From Maribrevibacterium harenarium (lineage in GTDB: Bacteria; Pseudomonadota; Gammaproteobacteria; Pseudomonadales; Marinomonadaceae), in NCBI RefSeq assembly GCF_006385675.1, contig NZ_VFRR01000004.1:62001-126000 (forward strand): DNA of 64,000 nt, read 5' to 3'. Shown piece by piece: positions 7,971 through 16,692 of this stretch. The notes under the pieces are model-generated. The model made no database searches and was not told the DNA's origin. It saw only the letters and a list, made by a program, of their open reading frames with translations. Numbering within the stretch: position 1 is the first letter of the stretch; each line of letters opens with the position of its first letter. The translations under genes and the position numbers were made by a program.

Positions 7971-9674
7971 ATGAGTGAGCACCTGACCATATTAGTTGCA
8001 GATGATAATCCATCTGACCGGCTGCTGTTGCAGTCTATGCTGAGTCGCTTTGGTCACAAAGTAGTTTGTGCCGAGGATGGTCAGGAAGCGATCGATTTCT
8101 TTGATCCAGACGTGATTCAACTGGTCTGCCTAGACATCCGTATGCCACGTAAAAATGGCTGGGAAGCCGCGTTGGAAATTCAGGCGTTAGCAACAGATAA
8201 GTTGGTTCCAATCGTTTTCTTGTCGGGTGTTACCGATACCGATGCCCTAGAAAACTGCCTCAGAGTAGGGGGTACGGATTTCATCTCCAAACCCTACAAC
8301 CCGATGCTGGTCACAGCCAAGCTTAATGCCATTGCAAGATTATTGATGTTGCAAAATACCCTGTTCGTGCAGCGCGATGAGTTAACTGTGCTCAACCAGC
8401 AGATGGTACATGATCAAGAAATTGCCAAAATTGTTTATGAGCGCATCACCCACTCCAACTGTCTATCTGACCCCATGCTTAATGTTTTGCACCATGGCAG
8501 TCATATCTTCAACGGAGATGTCGTGCTAGCTGCTTACAAGCCAAATGGTGGCATGCACATTTTGCTCGGTGACTTTACCGGGCATGGCCTGTCTGCTGCG
8601 ATCGGCGCCTTGCCATTGGCGGATATCTTTTTCGATTGGACGGAAAAAGGCTTCGTTATGCGTCAGATTTTGCCTGAGGTAAACCGACGTCTATTTGAGA
8701 TTCTGCCTCCTAACATGTTTTGTGCAGCCGCCTTTATTGATCTGAATATCAACGATCAGACTTTAGAAGTTTGGAACGGGGGCTTGCCTGATGTTCTGTT
8801 CTTCTCTACTGAGAGTTCTGCCCCGCAGCGAATTCAGTCTAGTTCCCTACCTCTTGGTGTGTTGAATGGACGGGAGTTTGAATGTGATACAGAAATTATT
8901 ACTTACAACGAGAATGACTACTTAATTGCCTTTTCCGATGGAGTCTATGAGGCGAAAACAGGTGCCGGTAAGGTTAAATATAACGACGCATTAGACCCTT
9001 TATATGCCGGCGACGTAGTTCATGGCCAGCAATTTAACTGGTTGACCGATATGCTGCGTTCGGAAGGTATACTGGATAACCCCCATGATGATATTTCTTG
9101 TTTAGCAATTGATCTTTCTAAACTGCCGCGCGATAACGGTCAAGATGGCGGTATGAGGGAGGCTGCCGGAGGAAATAACCGTCCAGCTTGCTTTTCATTT
9201 CAATATGACCTCGATGCGGAATCATTGCGCACCAGTGATCCGTTGCCGTACCTGTTGCAGATACTGAATACGGTAGATGGTTTAAATCGGCATTCTAGCC
9301 AAGTATTTATGATTTTAACTGAGATGTACTCTAATGCTTTGGAGCACGGCATCTTACGCTTAGAATCCAGCAAAAAACGCACAGTGGATGGTTTCTCTGA
9401 GTACTATGCAGAACGGGAATTAAGACTGCAAAATCTCAATGAGGGGCGGATCTCAATCAAGGTGGAAGTGGTCGCTAATGCTGAAGAGGGCAAGCTGGTA
9501 CTCACGGTATCTGACAGTGGCGAAGGTTTTGATATCAGCAAAATCAATTTAGATGTATTCGATTCAGATAAGCCATTCAATCGCGGTTTAGCGCTCATTC
9601 ATCAACTTTGTACCAGTGTTACCTTTGGTGATCATGGTAATAGTATGGAAGCTGTTTATCGCTGGAAAAACTAG
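7971..9674 (+). CDS. hsbR: Response regulator with PP2C phosphatase and HATPase anti-sigma kinase domains, HsbR-like
   Basis: This 567-residue protein has three domains. Residues 1-125 are a receiver with Asp55 in CLDIRMPRKNGW and a Lys in ISKPYNP. About 150-385 is a SpoIIE-type PP2C phosphatase with metal-binding GDFTGHGLSAAIGALPL, FSDGVYEAK and DDISCLAIDL. About 410-567 is a GHKL kinase domain with EMYSNALEHGIL, VSDSGEGFD and NRGLALIHQLC. This is the architecture of Pseudomonas HsbR, which phosphorylates or dephosphorylates HsbA depending on receiver phosphorylation. It lies 6 bases after the STAS gene. No histidine phosphotransfer (HptB) gene is adjacent, so its phosphodonor must be elsewhere. 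Confidence 0.85.
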   Translation: MSEHLTILVADDNPSDRLLLQSMLSRFGHKVVCAEDGQEAIDFFDPDVIQLVCLDIRMPRKNGWEAALEIQALATDKLVPIVFLSGVTDTDALENCLRVGGTDFISKPYNPMLVTAKLNAIARLLMLQNTLFVQRDELTVLNQQMVHDQEIAKIVYERITHSNCLSDPMLNVLHHGSHIFNGDVVLAAYKPNGGMHILLGDFTGHGLSAAIGALPLADIFFDWTEKGFVMRQILPEVNRRLFEILPPNMFCAAAFIDLNINDQTLEVWNGGLPDVLFFSTESSAPQRIQSSSLPLGVLNGREFECDTEIITYNENDYLIAFSDGVYEAKTGAGKVKYNDALDPLYAGDVVHGQQFNWLTDMLRSEGILDNPHDDISCLAIDLSKLPRDNGQDGGMREAAGGNNRPACFSFQYDLDAESLRTSDPLPYLLQILNTVDGLNRHSSQVFMILTEMYSNALEHGILRLESSKKRTVDGFSEYYAERELRLQNLNEGRISIKVEVVANAEEGKLVLTVSDSGEGFDISKINLDVFDSDKPFNRGLALIHQLCTSVTFGDHGNSMEAVYRWKN

Positions 9675-9692
9675 TTGGCCTTGATCTTGCAA
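9675..9692 (+). promoter_or_regulatory. Sigma-54 promoter for fliK
   Basis: TTGGCCTTGATCTTGCAA has GG at 9677-9678 and GC at 9689-9690, exactly 10 bases apart. The -12 TTGCA is perfect and the -24 TGGC is good. It starts immediately after the stop of the HsbR-like gene and places a transcription start near 9702, just before the fliK Shine-Dalgarno GGAGG. Sigma-54 control by a FleQ/FlrA-type activator is the known pattern for polar flagellar genes. The assignment is by motif only. Confidence 0.75.
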
Positions 9693-9720
9693 ACTTTGCG
9701 TTACGATCTCGGAGGTTTGT

Positions 9721-11253
9721 ATGGTTAATTCTATCCTGAATGTTACAGCGTCTGCTCCTAAAACCAGTAATGCACAATCCGTTGGGCGCGAGTCTAGGGA
9801 GGGTGGTAGCGACTTTGGTGAAATCTTTAACGATGCTTCACAACAAAAATCTACTGTCGAAGACACTGCGTCTAAATCTGAGGCAGATACTGACGGGGTG
9901 GAGTCTGCCGAAGCTAAGCCAGCCCGAGATAGTGACGACAGGCATTCAAATGCCACGGCAGAGAAGCAAGATCAAGATAAAGACGTTGTTGCGAGCCAGT
10001 CAACTTTAGCCGCTAATCAAGCAAGCGAGGAAGTCGATGCTGTTGAAGCATCGGTTTCTGGAGCCGAAGCCGAAGAAATTGACCCGAACATTGACGAGAT
10101 AACCGCAGTTAACCCCTCTTTGGGTGGCACAAATTTGCAGCCTAATGAGACAGAATCCGCCGCTGAAAATAGTGAGCTTGCCGATGTATCTGCGACGGTA
10201 GTAGATGAGCATTCTGCAGAAGCCGTCGTGCTGACTGGGACACAGGATGCCCCTGACACAGTGTTGGTAGATGCCGATAACAGCGTGGTTGCTACTGAAG
10301 CTCAGGTGGTATCCGACGAACAGTTACAAAGCACGCCTCTATCCGTTCCAAATCAACCTATCAAAGCTCAGCCAGTTACTAGCACCGATGTTGGTACCTT
10401 AGCAGCACAAAGCGAAGAAATTGAAGTCTTGTCAGGCGCACAAGTATTGCAATCTCAAGCTTTGAGTGACTCGAGTACAGCCTCTCCGATGCAGACCAGT
10501 ATTGAAGAGCGCCGCCAGCAAGATAACTTGGCTTGGGTGCTTGGTCAGCTCACTCCAAAGTCTGATCTCGCTTCCCCAACCTCCGGGACACTATCACCAA
10601 TCGCTAGTGGAATCAGTTCTTCTTTGACGCCTGCTGCAGGGAAGATGCCCTTGTCTACAGAGGCTTTGATGTCTCTAGTGGCTGGGCAAACAGGTGTAGA
10701 TGTTACTGAAAGTAGTGATCAGCTTTTGTATCAGAGTGGAGTGGGAAGTTCTTCAGTTACCACTTCTCTGGGAGGTGCTGCTGCTCCAGCAACGACATCT
10801 AGTGGGGCAGCGTTGACAATGTCAGTGCCTCCTCAATCTGGCGCTTGGCCTTTGGAAATGGCGCAAAAGGTGAGTTGGGTAGCTAGCGAAGGTGTGAAAA
10901 CGGCGCATATTCAGCTTGATCCCCCTGAACTCGGTAGTTTGACGATCAAGGTGACGATGGATCAGGACGGCAATACTCATGTCAGCTTTGTCGCGGCTAA
11001 TGCCCAGTCTAGGGACATGATTGAGGGGCAAATGCAGCGTTTACGAGATATGCTACAACAACAGGGTATTGAACTAGACTCAGTTGACGTGAATGTAGCT
11101 CAAGATAATGCTGCTGGGCAACAGGGTGATCGCTATGGAGATGATGAAAGTGCGGCAAGAGCAGCAGGTGTAGGGAATGATATTGAAGCAACGGAAGACG
11201 TAAATATTAGCTACATCGATCCAGCTGATCGTGGAATTGATTTCTATGCCTAG
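9721..11253 (+). CDS. fliK: Flagellar hook-length control protein FliK
   Basis: FliK is the secreted molecular ruler that measures hook length and triggers the FlhB substrate switch. The 510 residues comprise a long, acidic, Ser/Ala/Glu/Asp-rich disordered N-terminal part. A Flg_hook C-domain at about 380-475 follows, with the signature LDPPELGSLTIKVTMDQDGN and a MQRLRDMLQQQGIELDSVDV end. The ATG has a good GGAGG Shine-Dalgarno and a sigma-54 promoter about 30-45 bases upstream, making fliK the probable head of a transcription unit continuing into fliLMNOPQR. A second FliK-like gene lies at 30542-31999. Confidence 0.93.
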   Translation: MVNSILNVTASAPKTSNAQSVGRESREGGSDFGEIFNDASQQKSTVEDTASKSEADTDGVESAEAKPARDSDDRHSNATAEKQDQDKDVVASQSTLAANQASEEVDAVEASVSGAEAEEIDPNIDEITAVNPSLGGTNLQPNETESAAENSELADVSATVVDEHSAEAVVLTGTQDAPDTVLVDADNSVVATEAQVVSDEQLQSTPLSVPNQPIKAQPVTSTDVGTLAAQSEEIEVLSGAQVLQSQALSDSSTASPMQTSIEERRQQDNLAWVLGQLTPKSDLASPTSGTLSPIASGISSSLTPAAGKMPLSTEALMSLVAGQTGVDVTESSDQLLYQSGVGSSSVTTSLGGAAAPATTSSGAALTMSVPPQSGAWPLEMAQKVSWVASEGVKTAHIQLDPPELGSLTIKVTMDQDGNTHVSFVAANAQSRDMIEGQMQRLRDMLQQQGIELDSVDVNVAQDNAAGQQGDRYGDDESAARAAGVGNDIEATEDVNISYIDPADRGIDFYA

Positions 11254-11372
11254 CAATATGGGGAAAATGCCACGGAGAAAACCATGGTGATTCCTGACAA
11301 AGTCAGTAGAATGAAGCAATTAGCACATTTTTAAACACAAAATTAATCGACTAAGTAGAGCAAGGGTTATTC

Positions 11373-11894
11373 ATGGCGCAAGATGAAGGCTTAGACGTTG
11401 GAGCTGAAGACGGTAAGAAAGGTGGCAAAAAAAAGCTGATCATCATACTGGTGGTAGCTTTATTAGTTTTAGGTGGTGGCGGTGCTGCGGCTTTTTTCTT
11501 ACTTATGGGTGGAGATGACACGGAAGCGGCGGCCCAAGAAGAAACCGCTAGCGCCGAAATGGTACAGACAGATGGTCCTGCAATTTACCTAGAGATCGAT
11601 CAGCCATTTGTAGTGGATTTTATGATCTCTGGTAAACAGCGCTATTTGCAACTCAATATGACGTTGAAATCCCGCGATCAAGCCCAAATAGACGCCGTGA
11701 AAATTCATATGCCACTTATTCGCAACAGCTTGGTATTGTTGTTTTCCAGTCAATCTTTTGATGAGTTGCAGACGGTTGCTGGTAAGCAAGCCCTGAAGAC
11801 AGCCTCGATTGCTGCTATTAATCAGATTCTGACCCAGGAAACCGGTGTAGGTGGTATTGAGGATGTGCTTTTCACTAATTTTGTAATGCAGTGA
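11373..11894 (+). CDS. fliL: Flagellar basal body-associated protein FliL
   Basis: FliL is an inner-membrane protein that forms rings around the stator and supports motor torque. The 173 residues have a Lys-rich cytoplasmic N-terminus (GKKGGKKK) and one transmembrane helix (LIIILVVALLVLGGGGAAAFFLL, about residues 25-47). A periplasmic SPFH-like domain follows, ending in the conserved VLFTNFVMQ. A 119-base gap separates it from fliK. I checked the gap for a GG-N10-GC element and found none, so it is probably read from the fliK promoter. fliM starts 7 bases after the stop. Confidence 0.95.
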   Translation: MAQDEGLDVGAEDGKKGGKKKLIIILVVALLVLGGGGAAAFFLLMGGDDTEAAAQEETASAEMVQTDGPAIYLEIDQPFVVDFMISGKQRYLQLNMTLKSRDQAQIDAVKIHMPLIRNSLVLLFSSQSFDELQTVAGKQALKTASIAAINQILTQETGVGGIEDVLFTNFVMQ

Positions 11895-11901
11895 TACTCT
11901 A

Positions 11902-12870
11902 ATGGCAACGCAAGATCTACTCTCTCAAGACGAAATCGATGCCCTATTGCATGGGGCGGATGAGAAACCCGAAGCAGACGATAATGCGGACGCGGGCGGG
12001 GTCTTATCCTATGATATTACCAGTCAAGAGCGTATTGTCCGTGGGCGGATGCCCACCCTTGAGATGATCAACGAGCGTTTCGCCCGCTATACCCGCATTA
12101 GTTTATTCAATCTTCTAAGACGAACTGCCGATGTGTCCTCTGGCGGCTTGCAGATAATGAAATTTGGTGAGTATGTGCATACGCTGTATGTACCCACTAG
12201 CCTTAATTTGGTTAAGTTTCGCCCCCTCCGAAGTACCGCCCTGTTTATTTTGGATGCGAAGCTCGTATTCAAGCTGGTAGACAACTTTTTTGGTGGTGAT
12301 GGGCGACATGCAAAAATCGAGGGTCGTGAATTTACTCCCACTGAGATACGCATTGTACAGTTGATGCTAGAGCAGGTCTTCGTGGACTTGACCGAAGCTT
12401 GGGCGCCAGTATTGAAGTTGGAGCTTGAGTACATTAGTTCCGAAGTAAACCCTGCCATGGCGAATATCGTCAGCCCTAGCGAAGTGGTTGTGGTATCTAC
12501 CTTTCATATCGAATTGGACGGTGGAGGTGGTGAGCTTCATATCACCTTACCTTATTCCATGATTGAGCCGGTCCGAGAACTGCTTGATGCCGGTGTGCAA
12601 AGTGATGTGGATGAAAAAGACGAGCGCTGGGGTAAGTCATTAGAGCAAGACGTGAAAGAGTTAGATGTCAAACTTCAGGTGAATGTGGTAAATAAAAAAG
12701 TCTCCCTAGGGGAGGTGCTAAAATTCAAACCTGGAGATATTATTCCGGTCGAGCTTCCCCAGTACGTGACGGTTCGGGCGAATAATGTGCCCACATTCAA
12801 AGGGAAACTCGGTGTCAGCAAAGGCCGCTATGCGGTTGAGATGGTAGAAAGTTACAAGAATTCAAGGTAG
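11902..12870 (+). CDS. fliM: Flagellar motor switch protein FliM
   Basis: FliM is the middle switch-complex protein; phospho-CheY binds its N-terminal peptide to reverse rotation. The 322 residues begin with that peptide, LSQDEIDALLHG, at residues 7-18. A CheC-like middle domain (with the GGXG-type FFGGDGR) follows, then a C-terminal SpoA/FliN-like domain (LDVKLQVNVVNKKVSLGEVL). Length and motifs are typical. It sits between fliL (7 bases) and fliN (8 bases). The N-terminal peptide closely resembles repeated motifs in the CheA linker encoded at 22899-23324. Confidence 0.98.
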   Translation: MATQDLLSQDEIDALLHGADEKPEADDNADAGGVLSYDITSQERIVRGRMPTLEMINERFARYTRISLFNLLRRTADVSSGGLQIMKFGEYVHTLYVPTSLNLVKFRPLRSTALFILDAKLVFKLVDNFFGGDGRHAKIEGREFTPTEIRIVQLMLEQVFVDLTEAWAPVLKLELEYISSEVNPAMANIVSPSEVVVVSTFHIELDGGGGELHITLPYSMIEPVRELLDAGVQSDVDEKDERWGKSLEQDVKELDVKLQVNVVNKKVSLGEVLKFKPGDIIPVELPQYVTVRANNVPTFKGKLGVSKGRYAVEMVESYKNSR

Positions 12871-12878
12871 TAGCAAAG

Positions 12879-13337
12879 ATGGCAGAAGAGCAAAACCCAG
12901 ACGCAGAGGGTATGGACAGCGACTTGGCAGATGAGTGGGCTGCCGCCATGTCGGAAGCCTCCGAGGGTGGTGGTGATAATCTGGATGATGAATGGGCTGC
13001 GGCCATGTCTGAGCAGGTGGATGATGTTAAGCCTGTGCAACTACAAGAACTAGGGGGCGGTGGTAGTGCCGGATTAGGGTCTGATCTCGACCTTATTATG
13101 GATATCCCGGTGACCTTATCTATGGAGCTAGGTAATACTGAAATCGCTATTCGTAACCTGATGCAACTGACCCAAGGTTCAGTGGTAGAGTTAGATCGTT
13201 TTGCTGGTGAGCCGTTGGATGTGTTGGTAAATGGCACACTAATAGCCCACGGTGAGGTGGTAGTGGTTAACGATAAGTATGGTATTCGCTTAACCGACGT
13301 AGTGAGCCCTAGTGAACGTATTAAACGCCTCAAATAA
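12879..13337 (+). CDS. fliN: Flagellar motor switch protein FliN with duplicated N-terminal motif
   Basis: FliN forms the bottom of the C-ring and docks FliH-FliI. The SpoA domain occupies about residues 68-150, with MDIPVTLSMELGNTEIAIRN and the NGTLIAHGEVVVVNDKYGIR signature. The first 65 residues are an acidic extension containing the nine-residue unit DEWAAAMSE twice, at 18-26 and 37-45. A single DEWAAA-type motif is usual in polar-flagellar FliN as I recall it. The ATG lies 8 bases after fliM. The gene end is only 4 bases before the chosen fliO start. Confidence 0.97.
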   Translation: MAEEQNPDAEGMDSDLADEWAAAMSEASEGGGDNLDDEWAAAMSEQVDDVKPVQLQELGGGGSAGLGSDLDLIMDIPVTLSMELGNTEIAIRNLMQLTQGSVVELDRFAGEPLDVLVNGTLIAHGEVVVVNDKYGIRLTDVVSPSERIKRLK

Positions 13338-13341
13338 TCTG

Positions 13342-13728
13342 ATGGTTGTGCTGTTTGTTATCGGTAGCCCGCTATTACAAGCTGCCGATAAGGAGCCATC
13401 CTCTTTAGGTCTGATGGATGTAGGGGCGGTATGGCGACTTGTGTTATCCTTAGCCGTTCTTGTTGTCCTTATTCCAGCAGTGGTTTGGGGGATGAAGCGT
13501 CTGCAGAAAGTGCAGCACAAATTCTCTCGTTCACAAATCAAGGTCATAGAATCCCAGCATTTGGGGCCCAAAGAACGGCTTGTTTTGGTTGAAATTGAAA
13601 ACAAACGTTTACTGTTAGGGGCAACCTCCCAGCAGATAACGGTATTGTGTGAATTAGGTCCTTCTAGTCGTTTTGCTGATGCTTTAGCTCAGGCGCAACA
13701 AAGCGAAGAAAAGTCTGGAATGAGCTGA
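13342..13728 (+). CDS. fliO: Flagellar biosynthetic protein FliO
   Basis: FliO is a small membrane protein that assists assembly of the FliP ring in the export gate. I choose the ATG at 13342 (128 residues) because it gives a signal-like hydrophobic start ([14 protein letters not shown]). An in-frame GTG at 13312 would lie inside fliN. Neither has a strong Shine-Dalgarno, so the start is uncertain. One transmembrane helix ([21 protein letters not shown]) is followed by the conserved cytoplasmic segment with [24 protein letters not shown]. The stop overlaps the fliP ATG by one base. Confidence 0.9.
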   Translation: MVVLFVIGSPLLQAADKEPSSLGLMDVGAVWRLVLSLAVLVVLIPAVVWGMKRLQKVQHKFSRSQIKVIESQHLGPKERLVLVEIENKRLLLGATSQQITVLCELGPSSRFADALAQAQQSEEKSGMS

Positions 13729-14468
13729 TGCGTTTTTTTATTCCGCTGGTTTTGCTGCTGTCTTTGCCCAACTTGTCGTTTGCTGAAACCGGTTTGCCAG
13801 CAGTCACATTGACAACCAATCCTGACGGTAGTCAGGAGTACTCGGTTTCCCTACAAATCCTATTCATCATGACAGCGCTGACCCTGCTGCCGGCAGCTCT
13901 GATTATGATGACTTCTTTCACGCGTATCATAGTAGTGCTCGCCATATTGCGTCAGGCAATAGGGTTAGCTCAGACACCTTCAAACCAAATTATGGTGGGA
14001 ATGGCGCTATTTTTGACTTTATTTATTATGACGCCAACCTTAGATCAGGTGAATGAAGTCGCGATTCAGCCCTATCTCAATGACGAGCTGACCTCAATGC
14101 AGGCAGTGCAGGCTGCAGAAGTTCCGGTTCGAGAATTTATGCTTGGGCAAACACGGGAAGACGATATCGCGCTTTATGTTAAGCTCGCTGGACGGGAAGG
14201 GCAGTACCAATCATATGCCGAATTACCGTTTACCATCCTGATGCCAGCGTTTGTTACGAGTGAATTGAAAACAGCATTTCAGATCGGTTTTATGTTGTTT
14301 ATCCCATTTTTGATCGTTGACTTGGTGGTTGCCAGTGTATTGATGGCAATGGGTATGATGATGTTATCGCCGGTGATTATTTCCCTACCGTTTAAGATTA
14401 TGTTATTTGTCATGGTTGATGGTTGGGCTATGATCATGGGGACTCTGGCGGCGAGCTTCGGGGTGTAG
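13728..14468 (+). CDS. fliP: Flagellar export gate protein FliP
   Basis: FliP pentamers form the core of the FliPQR export channel. The 246-residue product has a cleavable signal peptide ([19 protein letters not shown]), then helices with the family signatures [18 protein letters not shown] and the C-terminal [18 protein letters not shown]. Length is normal. It overlaps fliO by one base and is followed by fliQ after three bases, consistent with translational coupling through the fliOPQR block. Confidence 0.98.
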   Translation: MRFFIPLVLLLSLPNLSFAETGLPAVTLTTNPDGSQEYSVSLQILFIMTALTLLPAALIMMTSFTRIIVVLAILRQAIGLAQTPSNQIMVGMALFLTLFIMTPTLDQVNEVAIQPYLNDELTSMQAVQAAEVPVREFMLGQTREDDIALYVKLAGREGQYQSYAELPFTILMPAFVTSELKTAFQIGFMLFIPFLIVDLVVASVLMAMGMMMLSPVIISLPFKIMLFVMVDGWAMIMGTLAASFGV

Positions 14469-14471
14469 GGC

Positions 14472-14741
14472 ATGGATCCACAGGTAGTATTGGATTTGTA
14501 TGGGCACGGTTTTTATTTGATTATCATCATGGTGTCTGCCGTCATGGTGCCAAGCTTGATTGTGGGGCTAATAGTGTCAATATTCCAGGCAGCAACCCAA
14601 ATCAACGAGCAGACGTTGTCGTTTTTACCCCGCCTTATTGTTACCCTTTTCGCTACGATGCACTTCGGCCCTTGGTTGCTTACAACGTTGACGGATTTTA
14701 CTAACCAGTTATTCGTCGATATACCGATGATCATTGGCTAA
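14472..14741 (+). CDS. fliQ: Flagellar export gate protein FliQ
   Basis: FliQ subunits wrap the FliP-FliR core of the export gate. The 89 residues give two hydrophobic helices joined by a short loop with the family signature FQAATQINEQTLSFLPRL. A shadow frame on the same strand (14423-14704) is not a gene. The last base of the stop is the first base of the fliR ATG. Confidence 0.97.
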   Translation: MDPQVVLDLYGHGFYLIIIMVSAVMVPSLIVGLIVSIFQAATQINEQTLSFLPRLIVTLFATMHFGPWLLTTLTDFTNQLFVDIPMIIG

Positions 14742-15523
14742 TGTTGAACTTTAACACTGATGACCTATTAACTCTTACTATCTCTTTTTTGCTGCCGTTT
14801 TTTCGTATCGGTGCTTTCATCATGGCGTTGCCACTGTTTGGTAGTCAGTTGGTCAGTGTCCAAGTGAGAGTACTGTTCGCGTTTGTTATTTCAATTATTC
14901 TCACACCAATTGTCCCTATCCCTGCGTACGACCCTATTTCTCCGGCATTCATTATTCTGATCGCTGAGCAGTTGGTGATTGGTTACATATTGGGATTTGT
15001 AGTAACGGCATTATTTCAATTGTTTTCATTAGCTGGCCAGTTAGCGGCGATGAAAGCAGGTCTTGGTTTTGCGATGTCAAATGACCCTGCAAACGGAATT
15101 AGTGTAGCAACCATGGGGCAGTACTACATGATGATGGTAGGGTTGGCCTTTCTCGGGACTAACGGACACCTAGTCATGATTGAGTATCTGGCTGAGAGCT
15201 TTAACTATTGGCCTATTGGACAAGGATTTGATAGTCAGCGGTATTGGGATGTGGTGCAGTTGGGGGGCTGGATGTTTGAAAAAGCTCTATTGCTAGTGAT
15301 GCCGTTGGCAATTGCTACATTGGTAATGAACATTTCCTTTGGTGTGGTATCTAAAGCCTCGCCCCAATTAAATATCTTCGCGTTGGGTTTTCCTGTGATA
15401 CTGTTATTTTCGCTGATATTTTTCTGGATCCTGCTGGAAGACTTTCTTGACATATATCGCCTCTACTTCGAGGAAATGACTAGGTGGCTTCAGGATACAT
15501 GGGGGTTACGTGTAGATGGCTGA
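14741..15523 (+). CDS. fliR: Flagellar export gate protein FliR
   Basis: FliR is the single-copy component that closes the FliPQR export channel. The 260 residues form about six transmembrane helices. Recognisable features are the N-terminal FLLPFFRIGAFIMALPLFG, the GLGFAMSNDP loop and the C-terminal NIFALGFPVILLFSLIFFW. It overlaps fliQ by one base and flhB by 8 bases, as in many gammaproteobacteria. Confidence 0.97.
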   Translation: MLNFNTDDLLTLTISFLLPFFRIGAFIMALPLFGSQLVSVQVRVLFAFVISIILTPIVPIPAYDPISPAFIILIAEQLVIGYILGFVVTALFQLFSLAGQLAAMKAGLGFAMSNDPANGISVATMGQYYMMMVGLAFLGTNGHLVMIEYLAESFNYWPIGQGFDSQRYWDVVQLGGWMFEKALLLVMPLAIATLVMNISFGVVSKASPQLNIFALGFPVILLFSLIFFWILLEDFLDIYRLYFEEMTRWLQDTWGLRVDG

Positions 15524-16649
15524 GAACGAAGACGGTACCGAAAAAACCGAAGATGCCAGTTCCAAGAAAATCGAAGATGCGAGAAAAAAGGGAAACGTGG
15601 CGCGTTCTCGTGATTTGAGTACAGCCGCATTGCTGATCGTTGCCGCTGCAACGCTGTACGGTACCGGTAACTTGATCGCGGTGGATTTACTTAAGGTCTT
15701 TCGCTTCAATTTTGATATTGAGCGTGAAGATATGTTTGATATGGCACGCATGATATATCACATGTATGAGTCGATTATGGCAATGGTTGACTCATTGATC
15801 ATCATGATGTCTGTGTTATTTGTAGCGGGGGTGATTGGCAGCATTGTAATGGGCGGATTTAACTTCACTTGGGAGCCGCTCATACCCAAATTTTCCAAGT
15901 TGAACCCAATTGCAGGCTTAAAACGCATGTTTTCGGTTCAGTCTTTGGTTGAGCTACTTAAGTCTATCGCTAAAGTTACTTTAGTTGGAGTGATCGCTTG
16001 GTTCGTATTGACCTATTACCTGCCAGAAATGACCTCGCTAACCTATGAAACTCTTGGCGAGGCTATAGAGCATGCTGTGACCATTTTGATTTGGGCTTTC
16101 ATTTTTGTGTCCTCGGCTCTGATTGTGATTGCAGCCATCGATATCCCATATCAAGCGTGGAAACACAGTAACGATTTAAAAATGACTAAGCAGGAAGTTA
16201 AGGATGAATACAAGCAGGCGGAGGGGGATCCCTTAGTGAAGGGGCGCATTCGCCAAATGCAACGGCAAGCCGCCATGAATCGGATGATGCAGGATGTTCC
16301 TAAAGCGGACGTGATTATTACCAACCCGACACACTTTTCCGTGGCATTAGTATATGATCAAACAAACAGCAAGGCGCCGATCATGGTCGCTAAAGGCAGT
16401 GATTTCATCGCCCTGAAGATCCGTGAAGTAGGGAATTTTTACGATATTCCTGTGATACAATCCCCACAGTTAGCCCGTGCAATTTATCGGCATACTGAAA
16501 TTGGCGATGAAATACCTGAAGGGTTATTTAAAGTGGTGGCACAGCTATTGGCGTATGTTTACCAGCTACGTCGCGCCCGTTTAGGCGAGCCTGTTCCTGA
16601 ATTGCTTCCGGATCTGGAAGTGCCGGAAGAGTTTCAGTGGAATGGTTAA
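15516..16649 (+). CDS. flhB: Flagellar export switch protein FlhB
   Basis: FlhB is the export-gate protein whose autocleavage switches secretion from rod/hook to filament substrates. The 377-residue protein has an acidic, charged N-terminus, four transmembrane helices and a cytoplasmic C-domain with the NPTH autocleavage site at residues 270-273 (ITNPTHFSVALVYD). The downstream fragment contains the conserved AKGSDFIALKIREVG and IPEGLFKVVAQLLAYVYQL. It overlaps fliR by 8 bases. A separate gene at 30268-30540 encodes a protein matching only this C-terminal fragment. Confidence 0.98.
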   Translation: MAENEDGTEKTEDASSKKIEDARKKGNVARSRDLSTAALLIVAAATLYGTGNLIAVDLLKVFRFNFDIEREDMFDMARMIYHMYESIMAMVDSLIIMMSVLFVAGVIGSIVMGGFNFTWEPLIPKFSKLNPIAGLKRMFSVQSLVELLKSIAKVTLVGVIAWFVLTYYLPEMTSLTYETLGEAIEHAVTILIWAFIFVSSALIVIAAIDIPYQAWKHSNDLKMTKQEVKDEYKQAEGDPLVKGRIRQMQRQAAMNRMMQDVPKADVIITNPTHFSVALVYDQTNSKAPIMVAKGSDFIALKIREVGNFYDIPVIQSPQLARAIYRHTEIGDEIPEGLFKVVAQLLAYVYQLRRARLGEPVPELLPDLEVPEEFQWNG

Positions 16650-16692
16650 AGAGTTAACCATTCCGGTTCGATTTTTTTAGAGGTGAGTTTAA

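Noticed and set aside
11254-11372. Possible sigma-54 promoter for fliL
   Set aside because: Each GG in the gap was checked and none has GC ten bases downstream.
13381-13390. GCCGATAA, the -10 of a sigma-28 promoter, inside fliO
   Set aside because: No TAAA-type -35 at the right distance and it lies within coding sequence.
16666-16675. GGTTCGATT as a tRNA T-loop
   Set aside because: No acceptor, D or anticodon stem around it; no tRNA found anywhere in the window.
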